The notes beneath the pieces were generated by a model that was not told the origin of the DNA, did not search any database, and saw only the letters and a list, made by a program, of their open reading frames with translations. A stretch of DNA of 64,000 nucleotides, taken from NCBI GenBank assembly GCA_947467605.1, contig CANIII010000019.1, positions 34,447 to 98,446 of the forward strand, read 5' to 3'. This DNA is from Acidobacteriota bacterium (GTDB taxonomy: Bacteria > Acidobacteriota > Vicinamibacteria > Vicinamibacterales > SCN-69-37). A program made the position numbers and the translations under genes. Shown one piece after another: positions 8,998 through 18,105 of the stretch. How positions within the stretch are numbered: position 1 is the stretch's first letter; each line of letters opens with the position of its first letter.

Positions 8998-9336
8998 ATG
9001 GCTCGCAACGGTGGCAGGTCCTGCCCCAAAGCGCTCCTCAAGTCCGTCGTACCGAACCTTCCTGAAGGTGATCTGCAGCAACTGCACGACGGGATGTATG
9101 ATCTCGCGCGAATCGTGGTCGATCAATTCATGCTCATGAACCGCTCCCAGCGCGCGCGTGCTGCAGAAGAATCAGAGGCCATGAGGCTGGTACCCGTTGA
9201 GATGCGCGATGCGGTTGAAGAACGGGCCGCGATCCTTGAGTTCGACGGACGAGTGCCGAGGGACTTCGCCGTGCGCGCGAGTTTCAAGACTCTGACACGT
9301 CGTATGTCGGTGCCGAGTGAGGTTGAGTCGAAATGA
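8998..9336 (+). CDS. Small protein coupled to the serine recombinase
   Basis: A 112-residue protein (MARNGGRSCPKALLKSVV...). It shares a 4-bp ATGA overlap with the recombinase, so the two are almost certainly co-translated. The ATG at 8998 has GAGG at 8986-8989 upstream; a GTG at 8989 is an alternative. The N-terminal part is basic and the middle acidic and helical (LQQLHDGMYDLARIVVDQF). It may be a DNA-binding accessory or directionality factor, but I do not recognise the family. Confidence 0.7.
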   Translation: MARNGGRSCPKALLKSVVPNLPEGDLQQLHDGMYDLARIVVDQFMLMNRSQRARAAEESEAMRLVPVEMRDAVEERAAILEFDGRVPRDFAVRASFKTLTRRMSVPSEVESK

Positions 9337-10841
9337 AAGCTGTCATCTATTGCCGCGTCTCAACCAAGGAACAGGTCAACAACCTGTCTCTGCCCACTCA
9401 GCTACGGGAGTGTCAGCGGTACTGCGAGCAGCACGGATATGAGGTCGACAAGGTCTTTGAAGATGCCGGCGAGTCGGCGAAGACAACCGACCGGCCCGAC
9501 TTCCTCCGCATGCTTGAATACTGCGCTGCTAACAAGAAGCGAGTGCGCGCGGTGGTCGTGTACAACCTCACGCGGTTCTCACGCAACGCCTACGACCACG
9601 CTACAGTCCGCGCGCTCCTGAATGGAATCGGCATTCTCGTCAGGTCCGCTACGGAAGCGATAAGCGACGACCCGACCGGCAAGCTGATGGAAAACGTCTT
9701 GGCGGCGTTCGGTCAGTTCGATAACGATGCCAAGTCGGAGCGAAGCAAGGTTGGAATGAAGGCTGCGCTCAGCCGTGGCCGTTGGACGTGGCGCGCCCCG
9801 CTTGGCTACACGAACGGCCACGTTGATCGCGGCGAGCCGAGCCTCGTCCCAGATCCAATCCGGGCGCCGCTCATCCGGCAGGCGTTCGAGATGGTCGCCC
9901 GACGGACATCCACGGTGGCCTCGGTCCTTCGTCAAGTGACCGCCCTCGGCCTCACGTCGAGGACCGGGCTCCCGTTGACGTCCCAAAGCTTCAGGAACCT
10001 GATCACCGGCAGCATGTACACGGGGATGATCGACGCATCATCCTGCGGCCTCGGTGCCGTCAGAGGAGACTATGAGCCATTGGTGGCAGCAACACTGTTC
10101 GAGGAAGCCCAGGCTGCCCTACGTCGTCCTGGCGGCTCCAAACGGCACTTTAGGGACAACGCCGACTTTCCGCTCCGAAGATTCGTCAAGTGTGGCCGCT
10201 GCGACGCGCCACTGACGGGGAGTCACTCGACCGGTCGGACTGCGCGATACGCCTATTACCACTGCAACAGTTGCTCGGTGAGGGTCAAGAAGGCAGAACT
10301 CGAAGAAAAATTCGTCCTGCTGCTGGATTCATTGATGCCTCGGCCGGAATTCATCGACGTCTTCCGCACGATGATCACGAACGTGCTCGCCGATCGCCAG
10401 ACCGAAGCAACGAGCATCATGAATGCACTTTTGGCTCGCGCCGACGCGCTGCGTCTCCGGGAGCGACGGCTCGTCGAAGCTTTTGTCTACGAACGGGCCA
10501 TCGACAAGGAGACCTACGATTTCCAGCGAGATGCCATCCGCCGGGACATCGCCATGACGACCATTGAGGCCAACGACGCCAAGATGACGATGGTCGACAC
10601 GGACGGGATCATGGCCTTCGCCAACTTCGTGATCACGAACGCGTCACGCCTCTGGCTGGACGCGGTGCCACAGCACAAGATCCGCCTACAGGCGACCCTC
10701 TTCCCCGAGGGTCTGCGCTTCGAGGACGGCGCGTTTCGAACCGCCGTAACTTGCCTTGCTTTCTGTCAGTTAGACGGATTCTTTGCCGAAAAGGAAAGAA
10801 TGGCGTCCCCATCGGGATTCGAACCCGAGTCTCGGCCTTGA
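9333..10841 (+). CDS. Large serine recombinase (site-specific integrase)
   Basis: A 502-residue large serine recombinase. Residues 1-150 are the resolvase catalytic domain with R8 and nucleophile S10 (YCRVSTKEQ), LTRFSRN at 79-85 and the DDPTGKLMENVLAAFGQFD helix. Residues 155-265 are the recombinase domain. A zinc ribbon has Cys at 287, 290, 311 and 314. A helical region (about 350-440) follows. The last 13 residues, starting MASPSGFEPES, are read from the antisense strand of tRNA-Glu, so the frame ends inside the tRNA gene. That places the recombinase at one end of an element integrated at this tRNA. Family assignment is secure; attachment at the tRNA is inferred. Confidence 0.93.
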   Translation: MKAVIYCRVSTKEQVNNLSLPTQLRECQRYCEQHGYEVDKVFEDAGESAKTTDRPDFLRMLEYCAANKKRVRAVVVYNLTRFSRNAYDHATVRALLNGIGILVRSATEAISDDPTGKLMENVLAAFGQFDNDAKSERSKVGMKAALSRGRWTWRAPLGYTNGHVDRGEPSLVPDPIRAPLIRQAFEMVARRTSTVASVLRQVTALGLTSRTGLPLTSQSFRNLITGSMYTGMIDASSCGLGAVRGDYEPLVAATLFEEAQAALRRPGGSKRHFRDNADFPLRRFVKCGRCDAPLTGSHSTGRTARYAYYHCNSCSVRVKKAELEEKFVLLLDSLMPRPEFIDVFRTMITNVLADRQTEATSIMNALLARADALRLRERRLVEAFVYERAIDKETYDFQRDAIRRDIAMTTIEANDAKMTMVDTDGIMAFANFVITNASRLWLDAVPQHKIRLQATLFPEGLRFEDGAFRTAVTCLAFCQLDGFFAEKERMASPSGFEPESRP

Positions 10842-10876
10842 AAGGGCCGCGTCCTAGGCCTCTGGACGATGGGGAC
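10801..10876 (-). tRNA. tRNA-Glu (UUC), CCA encoded
   Basis: The reverse strand folds as a full cloverleaf of 76 nt. The acceptor is GTCCCCA/TGGGGAC with discriminator G and encoded CCA at 10803-10801. The anticodon arm is CGGCC-CTTTCAA-GGCCG with anticodon TTC, and the T arm is CGGG-TTCGAAT-CCCG. Its 3' half overlaps the end of the recombinase gene on the opposite strand, making it the probable attachment site. The same sequence acts as the 3' end of both genes. Confidence 0.96.
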
Positions 10877-10975
10877 GCACGTTGACCCGCCGGCGACTCT
10901 GCGCCTCAGCGAACCAATCAACTTTAACAGAACTTCGGCGTTTCCCGAACACTCTCGGGCGGATAGCATGTGCCG

Positions 10976-12577
10976 ATGCGACATACGTCCTGGGCTGTAC
11001 CTGCCGTCATCGCGTCTCTCCTCCTCGCCACAGGACATCCGGCCGCGCAGCAGCGACCCTCCGGGTCGTCAGCATTTCGCGTCGAGGAAGCGACGATCGC
11101 CGGTGTCCACGCCGCCATGAAGGCCGGCACACTCACCTGCCACGCACTCGTCGACGCCTATCTCGCGCGCATCAGCGCGTACGACAAGACCGGTCCCGCG
11201 CTCACCGCCATCGTCGTCACCAATCCGAATGCGCTGGCCGAAGCCGATGCCCTTGACGCGCGGTATCGGCGCTCCGGCCTCACGGGTCCCTTGCACTGTG
11301 TGCCGGCCATCGTCAAAGACAACTACGAGACGATCGGATTGCAGAGCGCCGACGGCTCCCTCGCGCTCAAAGGCTTCGTCTCCGACAAAGACGCGTTTCT
11401 CGTGAAGCGCATCAAAGCGTCCGGCGCGATCGTGCTCGCAAAATCGAACATGGCGGAGTTCGCCTTCAGCCCGCTCGAAACCGTGAACTCGATCCTCGGC
11501 ACAACCAAGAACCCGTACGCGCTCGATCGCGTGCCGGCCGGATCGAGTGGTGGCACGGCGGCGGCCGTGGCCGCAAGCTTCGGCCTCATCGGGCTCGGTT
11601 CAGACACCGGCAATTCCATCCGTGGGCCGTCGTCGCACAACTCGCTCGTCGGCATTCGTTCGACGATGGGGCTCACGAGCCGCGCGGGCGTCATTCCGCT
11701 CAGCTATCTCGCCGACATCGCCGGCCCGATGACACGCACGGTTGAGGACGCGACCGCAGTCTTCCAGGCGATCGTCGGAGAAGATCCCGAAGACCCGATG
11801 ACCGCACGCAGCCACGGACGTCCCGTGCCGACGTATGCCGACGCGCTGAAGAAGGATGGTTTGAAAGGCGCGCGCATCGGCGTGCTCCATCAGGCGTACG
11901 AACGCGCGAACGCCACGGTTGATCCCGACATCGTCGGCGTGTTTGCCAAAGCCATGGCGGACCTGTCTGCCAGCGGCGCAGTGATTGTGGACGACGTGAA
12001 GGTCGAGCTGCCACCGCGCGCACAGGGCGCCGGATCGTGTCGCGGATTCAAGTACGACATCAACGACTACCTCGCCACGCGTGGTCAGAAAGCGCCCGCG
12101 CACAGCCTCGACGAAATCATGGCGTCGCCTGCGGTCGCGTCGTTTCCCGCATCCGTCAAACAGCGCGCGCAACAAGCCGCCGCGGCGCCGCTCGGCCAAG
12201 GACCCGACAGCGACGCGTGCAAAGCGGACGCAGCCTACCGACTCGCCTACGGCGCGGCCATCACCAAGACGATGGACGACCTGACGCTCGACGCGATGAT
12301 CTATCCAACGTGGAGCCAGCCGCCGCAGTTGATCGGCGCCACATCACAGCAGGCCGGCGACAACAGCCAGACGTTCTCGCCCAGCGCGGGATTTCCCGCG
12401 ATCACGGTGCCGATGGGCTACACGCGCGACAACACACTCCCCATTGGCATGAGCCTGCTCGGCCGCGCTTGGAGCGAGTCGACCCTGCTCCGCCTTGCAT
12501 ACGCGTACGAACAGGCGACGCATCACCGCCGCGCACCACAATCCACGCCGCCGCTTGCGAGTGGGGTGAAGAAATAG
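10976..12577 (+). CDS. Secreted amidase (amidase signature family)
   Basis: Hydrolase of the amidase signature family (Ser-cisSer-Lys triad). An N-terminal signal peptide (MRHTSWAVPAVIASLLLATGHPAAQ) predicts export. Catalytic elements are the Lys in VPAIVKDNYE, the Ser of AGSSGGTAAAVAA and the nucleophile region GSDTGNSIRGPSS, where one usual Gly is Asn. The length of 533 residues is typical. The substrate is unknown; some relatives act on peptide amides. The ATG at 10976 is preferred over a GTG two codons upstream. It is followed without a gap by a transporter gene. Confidence 0.88.
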   Translation: MRHTSWAVPAVIASLLLATGHPAAQQRPSGSSAFRVEEATIAGVHAAMKAGTLTCHALVDAYLARISAYDKTGPALTAIVVTNPNALAEADALDARYRRSGLTGPLHCVPAIVKDNYETIGLQSADGSLALKGFVSDKDAFLVKRIKASGAIVLAKSNMAEFAFSPLETVNSILGTTKNPYALDRVPAGSSGGTAAAVAASFGLIGLGSDTGNSIRGPSSHNSLVGIRSTMGLTSRAGVIPLSYLADIAGPMTRTVEDATAVFQAIVGEDPEDPMTARSHGRPVPTYADALKKDGLKGARIGVLHQAYERANATVDPDIVGVFAKAMADLSASGAVIVDDVKVELPPRAQGAGSCRGFKYDINDYLATRGQKAPAHSLDEIMASPAVASFPASVKQRAQQAAAAPLGQGPDSDACKADAAYRLAYGAAITKTMDDLTLDAMIYPTWSQPPQLIGATSQQAGDNSQTFSPSAGFPAITVPMGYTRDNTLPIGMSLLGRAWSESTLLRLAYAYEQATHHRRAPQSTPPLASGVKK

Positions 12578-13425
12578 AGGCCCGCCTCAGCCTCCTCACA
12601 CTCGCGGCGCTGTTAGGATTTGCCGCCAACTCGCTACTCACACGCGGTGCGCTCGCCGGGCACCGCATCGATCCGGCGTCATTTCTTGCGCTGCGTCTCA
12701 CGGCCGGCGCTGCGGCACTCTGGCTTCTGGCCCGACGCCATCGCACGCACGTCGCTCTGCACGACCCGGCCAACCACTGGCTCGCCGCACTGGAACTCAC
12801 CGGTTATGCGGTCGCATTCACCTTTGCCTACGTGCGCATTGGCGCGGGCCTCGGCGCGCTCACGCTGTTCGGCGCGGTGCAAACAACGATGATCGCCGCT
12901 GGCCTGAGGGCCGGCGAGCGGCCGAGCGCCGGCGATGTTGCGGGGTTGCTCGTCGCCCTGGCTGGATTACTGACGATGACGCTGCCGGGGGCCTCGCGAC
13001 CGCCACTGGTCGGCGTCGGTCTGATGGCGATCGCCGGCATCTGCTGGGGGCTGTATTCCCTGCGCGGCCGGCGCAGCCGCGATCCGCTCGTCGGTACCGC
13101 CCACAACTTCATGCGCGCGGTGCCCATCGGCCTCCTCGTCCTCTCCGCGCAGTGGTCACAGGTGTTTGTGACGCCGACCGGCATCGTCCTGGCGCTTGTG
13201 TCTGGCGCGATCACGTCCGGCATCGGCTACGCCATCTGGTACAGCGTGCTCCCCGCCCTGACGGCGTGGCGCGCCGCGCTCGTGCAACTGCTCACGCCAG
13301 TGTTGACCGCGGTCGCCGCGGTCGTCATATTGGGAGAGTCGATGTCGTGGCGCCTGCTGATTTCCGGAGGCTTGATCGTCGGTGGCGTCGTTGTATCCAT
13401 CGGCGCCAAGCGGGGGCGCGCCTGA
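12574..13425 (+). CDS. EamA/DMT-family transporter, start codon unclear
   Basis: Inner-membrane transporter of the drug/metabolite superfamily with about ten hydrophobic helices in two repeated halves (LSLLTLAALLGFAANSLL... and VGVGLMAIAGICWGLYSLRG...). About 283 residues is the usual length. No ATG, GTG or TTG lies in frame at the expected position. The only start-like triplet is ATA at 12574-12576, overlapping the amidase TAG, and would give IEARLSLLTL. Either a rare start is used, an ATG has mutated, or translation reinitiates from the overlapping amidase gene. Substrate unknown. Confidence 0.82.
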   Translation: MEARLSLLTLAALLGFAANSLLTRGALAGHRIDPASFLALRLTAGAAALWLLARRHRTHVALHDPANHWLAALELTGYAVAFTFAYVRIGAGLGALTLFGAVQTTMIAAGLRAGERPSAGDVAGLLVALAGLLTMTLPGASRPPLVGVGLMAIAGICWGLYSLRGRRSRDPLVGTAHNFMRAVPIGLLVLSAQWSQVFVTPTGIVLALVSGAITSGIGYAIWYSVLPALTAWRAALVQLLTPVLTAVAAVVILGESMSWRLLISGGLIVGGVVVSIGAKRGRA

Positions 13426-14486
13426 TGCGACGCGCCTCGATCCGTCTCGTGATGATGGCCGCGGCGACCGTGCTGGCCACGCGATCGATTGCATTCGCAC
13501 AGACCAGTTGGGGCATCGGAGTGACGTCCACCGGTGTGATCGTTTTCTGTGACCCGGGCCGCAGCACCGTGTGGCGCATCGAGCCCGACGGCACGCGCAG
13601 CGCCGCACTGACAGGCATCACCTGTCGCGCGGTGGTCTCGAGCACCGACGACGCCGTGTACGGGGAAGCGACGCCGAGTGATGTCAACGCCACACGTGGC
13701 GTCGGCATCTGGGAGGTGCGGGGCCACGAGCCGCACACGTGGATCCTGACTCCCACGCTGACGCCTCCCCCCGGCGTGTCACTCGTGCGCAATCTACGCG
13801 GCGCGCAGTTTGGCTGGGATGGCGCCGGTGTCGGCAGCCAGACGTCCGCGATCGTCATGCGTGAAGCGAGCGGCGCCACTGCGGTCGTGGCCGGCGGCGC
13901 GTGGGGTCAACAGGATGGCGACGGCCGCGAGGCGGCGTTCGCCAACATCAGCGGTATGGCGCTGGCTCCCGACAGCTCACTCGTCGTGGCCGATTCGGGC
14001 AACATTCGGCGCGTCTCGACCATGTTCACGGTCCGGACTGAAGCACGCCGCGTCGTGACCGATTCACATCTGGGTTTGATCGGCGCGCACGGGCTCTGGG
14101 CACGCGAACTCGGTGTGGCCACGGATGCCTCTGGCGCCGCAGTCGTGGTGGATCCGGAAGCAGGCCGCATCGTTCACGTGGCCCGTGATGGCACAGCCAC
14201 GCCGATCTGGGAGCCGACGGGCCTGGCGCAACGGGTCAGCGGCGGTCGCTGGGGTTGGCGACCGGCCGGCGTCGCGATGATGGGCCGCACGTACTACGTG
14301 CTCGATGAGTGGATGGGGCCCGCGCTGCTCGCGGACCTGATCGGCAGCCCGCGCGTGTCGCAGGTGGATGCCGCAGGTCGCGTCACGCGCATCGTCAGCG
14401 TCGGCAACTGGTCCGTGCGTGCGGCAGCCTCTGCGCTGATGGTCGTGCTGCTCTCGGTTCTCTGGTCACAGCGCCGACGTCGCTGA
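13425..14486 (+). CDS. Secreted beta-propeller-like protein with C-terminal anchor
   Basis: A 353-residue protein with an N-terminal signal sequence (MRRASIRLVMMAAATVLATRSIAFAQ). It has NHL-like strands (GMALAPDSSLVVADSGNIRRV; LGVATDASGAAVVVDPEAGRIV) and a C-terminal hydrophobic segment followed by RRRR, probably a membrane anchor. Its ATG overlaps the transporter stop as TGATG. Its 3' end overlaps the convergent HAD gene by 21 bp. No enzymatic motif is visible. Confidence 0.75.
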   Translation: MRRASIRLVMMAAATVLATRSIAFAQTSWGIGVTSTGVIVFCDPGRSTVWRIEPDGTRSAALTGITCRAVVSSTDDAVYGEATPSDVNATRGVGIWEVRGHEPHTWILTPTLTPPPGVSLVRNLRGAQFGWDGAGVGSQTSAIVMREASGATAVVAGGAWGQQDGDGREAAFANISGMALAPDSSLVVADSGNIRRVSTMFTVRTEARRVVTDSHLGLIGAHGLWARELGVATDASGAAVVVDPEAGRIVHVARDGTATPIWEPTGLAQRVSGGRWGWRPAGVAMMGRTYYVLDEWMGPALLADLIGSPRVSQVDAAGRVTRIVSVGNWSVRAAASALMVVLLSVLWSQRRRR

Positions 14487-15200
14487 TACCGTCTCGCCAA
14501 AAAGGATCGCGAGCGCGTCGGCCGCAGGCTCGAGCGCGTGTACTTCCACCAACTGCGCATCAGGCGACGCGGCGCGCCAGCGGTTAAACCACACGGCCCG
14601 CACACCGGCGGCGCGGCCACCGGCGATATCTGTCGTCAGCGAATCACCGAAGACGACGGTCCGTTCGGGCGTGCCACCGACGCGCGCGATCGCGTGATGA
14701 ATGATGCCGGGGTCAGGCTTCGACGCACCGAACTCTTCGGACGTGATCAGCACATCAACATACGGCGTGAGTCCGCCACGCTCGATCTTCAGTCGCTGCT
14801 CGCGCACGACGTTGTTGGTGACGATCGCCAGTTGCCATCCGGCCTCTTTGACGGCGGCCACAAACGCGATCGCGCCGGGCACCATACGCCACGCGGTTTC
14901 GTAGGCGCGGCGATACGTCCACGACAGTTCATCGAGCACATCCACGCGCGATTCCGCCACGCCGGCACTGCCCAGCAATTGGCGAAACCGCTCGACGCGC
15001 GCTTGTTCCACTGTCCACTTCCCCGCTAGAACTTCGAGATGCAAGGCTTCGAGGACAATGCGGTGATGGCGATCGAACTCATCGAGCGTCCAGACGTGAA
15101 ACGCCGGCGCGTGTGCGCGGACCACGGCCAGCGCATCGCGCGTGGCACCGGAGTGATCAAACAGCGTGTCGTCGAGATCGCAGAGCAGCGCGCGCGTCAC
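14466..15200 (-). CDS. HAD-family hydrolase (YjjG-like phosphatase)
   Basis: A 244-residue HAD phosphatase with a helical cap. Motif I is CDLDDTLFD, motif II ends in VTNN, motif III is the Lys in SKPDPGI and motif IV is GDSLTTD. This resembles YjjG-type nucleotide phosphatases, but substrate cannot be read from sequence. The start is GTG at 15200, overlapping the upstream gene's TGA as GTGA, so the pair is translationally coupled. Confidence 0.88.
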   Translation of the reverse strand: MTRALLCDLDDTLFDHSGATRDALAVVRAHAPAFHVWTLDEFDRHHRIVLEALHLEVLAGKWTVEQARVERFRQLLGSAGVAESRVDVLDELSWTYRRAYETAWRMVPGAIAFVAAVKEAGWQLAIVTNNVVREQRLKIERGGLTPYVDVLITSEEFGASKPDPGIIHHAIARVGGTPERTVVFGDSLTTDIAGGRAAGVRAVWFNRWRAASPDAQLVEVHALEPAADALAILFGETVSATSAL

Positions 15201-15814
15201 AGATCGAGAATCACGTTGAACGACGCTGAGATCCGCGCGGCGGTACGATCGACAAGCGTCATCGCCAGCAGCGGATCAAACGCCGCATCTTTCTTGTTGG
15301 CGGCACCGGCGACCGCGTCCGGCAGGAACACGCTCGTATTCAGCGTGGCCTTGCCCGGCACCGTGATTCGCAGATTCACGCGCGGCGCCTGCCCCGCGAT
15401 CGCGCCGGGCACGATCGTCTCGATGCGATACTTGCCCTCCGCATCCGTGAGCTGTCGGCCTCGTAGTCGCGTGCCGCTCGCGTCGACCGCGCCGTTCGCA
15501 TCAGCCTGCCACACATCGATCGTGGCGCCGGGAATCAATCCGCAGCGCAGTCCGATGACGGCACCGGTGATGTTCAACACGGAGCCTGGCTCACCGACCT
15601 CAGTGATTTTCGTGCGCGCCGGCGACACGGCGCGATAACCGGTGAGCGTGCGCGCCGGTGTTGGTTTCGTGGACGGATCGCACGGTGGTGTTGCCGCGAC
15701 GCCGAATCCTGGCGGCAGTTGCTGTGCGGCGGCACTTACGCGCCACATTGTCAGGCCAGCAAGTGACACGACCGACGTCGTCAACCAGTCGCGCCGCGTG
15801 AACTTTCGGGGCAT
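15197..15814 (-). CDS. Exported intradiol-dioxygenase-fold protein lacking iron ligands
   Basis: A 205-residue protein with a Tat-type signal (KFTRRDWLTTS, R7-R8) and a beta-sandwich like intradiol ring-cleavage dioxygenases (PGATIDVWQADANG; TDAEGKYRIETIVPG). In true dioxygenases the next strand carries an H-x-H iron-binding motif; here it reads PRVNLRITVPG with no histidine. The enzyme is therefore probably not an iron dioxygenase, and may be a binding or structural protein or an inactive relative. It is coupled to the downstream HAD gene by a 4-bp overlap. Confidence 0.75.
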   Translation of the reverse strand: MPRKFTRRDWLTTSVVSLAGLTMWRVSAAAQQLPPGFGVAATPPCDPSTKPTPARTLTGYRAVSPARTKITEVGEPGSVLNITGAVIGLRCGLIPGATIDVWQADANGAVDASGTRLRGRQLTDAEGKYRIETIVPGAIAGQAPRVNLRITVPGKATLNTSVFLPDAVAGAANKKDAAFDPLLAMTLVDRTAARISASFNVILDL

Positions 15815-15852
15815 ATACTGGAATCCTAACAGTTCATTGGAGGATCCCCGCG

Positions 15853-16281
15853 ATGCCCTATCCCGAATATCTGATTGCCCCGATGCGCCAGGAGTTGATT
15901 GAACTCGGCGCGAAAGAATGCCGCACGGCGGATGATGTTGATTCGACGCTCAAGTCCAGCGGTGTCGTCATGATGGTGGTGAATTCAGTGTGTGGGTGCG
16001 CGGCGGCGAAAGCCCGACCGGGCATTGGCCTCGCACTCGAACATGCCGCCAAGCCGGACGTGGTCGCCACGGTGTTCGCCGGCGCAGACGTCGCCGCCAC
16101 CGAACGCGCCCGCCAGTTCTTTACGGGCTTCCCGCCCTCATCACCCGCTGTGGCACTCCTGCGCGACGGCAAGCTGCTTTACATGATGGAGCGCCGCGAC
16201 ATCGAGTCACGATCGGCCGAGATGATCGCCGACATGCTCACGCTCGCGTTCGACAAGCACTGCACGCCGGTCGCGCAGTAA
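15853..16281 (+). CDS. BrxA/BrxB-family bacilliredoxin-like protein
   Basis: A 142-residue thioredoxin-fold protein of the BrxA/BrxB (DUF1094) family. It has the signature VNSVCGCAAAKARP with C47-G-C49 and the downstream LRDGKLLYMMERRDIESRSAE segment. In Firmicutes these proteins remove bacillithiol from mixed disulfides; whether this host makes bacillithiol cannot be judged here. A GGAGG lies about 9 bp before the ATG. It diverges from the Tat-signal gene with 38 bp between starts. Confidence 0.88.
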   Translation: MPYPEYLIAPMRQELIELGAKECRTADDVDSTLKSSGVVMMVVNSVCGCAAAKARPGIGLALEHAAKPDVVATVFAGADVAATERARQFFTGFPPSSPAVALLRDGKLLYMMERRDIESRSAEMIADMLTLAFDKHCTPVAQ

Positions 16282-16329
16282 TTAAGCTCTGGCGGCCTGC
16301 GGCCGATTAACAGAACAGTGGTCCCAAAT

Positions 16330-16716
16330 ATGGAGCAGATCCCCGCCGACGCCGCCATCATTCTGCTGGTTGAAGACGAACCGGCGGTGCGGGGTCTGTT
16401 CGCCCTGTCGCTCAGAAAAGACGGCTACTTTGTCTTGGAGGCCTCCAACGGCGCCGAGGCGTTGGCCGTGGTGGAGCAAGCCGGCCGCGTGGATCTGGTC
16501 GTGACCGACGTCGTCATGCCGGTCATGAAAGGCACTGAACTCGCAGCGCGGCTACGGGAGACCTACCCGGAGCTGCGCTTCATCTTTGTGTCGGGCTACG
16601 TCATTCACGACAATCTGGGACCGAACTCCGTGCTGCTCCAGAAGCCGTTCGTGCGCCAGGATCTGGTCAGAAAAGTTGCCGACATCCTCGGTCCGGCACC
16701 TGGCCGGCCGTCCTGA
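16330..16716 (+). CDS. Stand-alone response-regulator receiver protein
   Basis: A single receiver domain of 128 residues with no output domain. It shows the acidic pair in LLVEDE, phospho-acceptor Asp in VVTDVVMP, the Ser of VSGYV and conserved Lys in LQKPF. It could act in a phosphorelay or as a sink. Its sensor is not adjacent. The ATG at 16330 is chosen over an in-frame GTG at 16318; neither has a clear ribosome-binding site. Confidence 0.85.
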   Translation: MEQIPADAAIILLVEDEPAVRGLFALSLRKDGYFVLEASNGAEALAVVEQAGRVDLVVTDVVMPVMKGTELAARLRETYPELRFIFVSGYVIHDNLGPNSVLLQKPFVRQDLVRKVADILGPAPGRPS

Positions 16717-16786
16717 CGAAACTGCAACGCCCAGGTCGAAACTGTAAGCGTCAGGCAAAATAATCGGCGACCTGTCGGCCTACCGA

Positions 16787-18103
<1,317 letters not shown>

Positions 18104-18105
18104 TT

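Noticed and set aside
8771..9139. A 122-codon plus-strand frame before the recombinase pair
   Set aside because: It overlaps the better supported 112-aa gene in another frame, and its second half is Ser/Cys-rich shadow sequence.
1..10800. A second copy of the tRNA-Glu 3' end marking the left end of the element
   Set aside because: I saw no match to the CCCATCGGGATTCGAACC region in this stretch, so the left boundary is taken to be outside the window.
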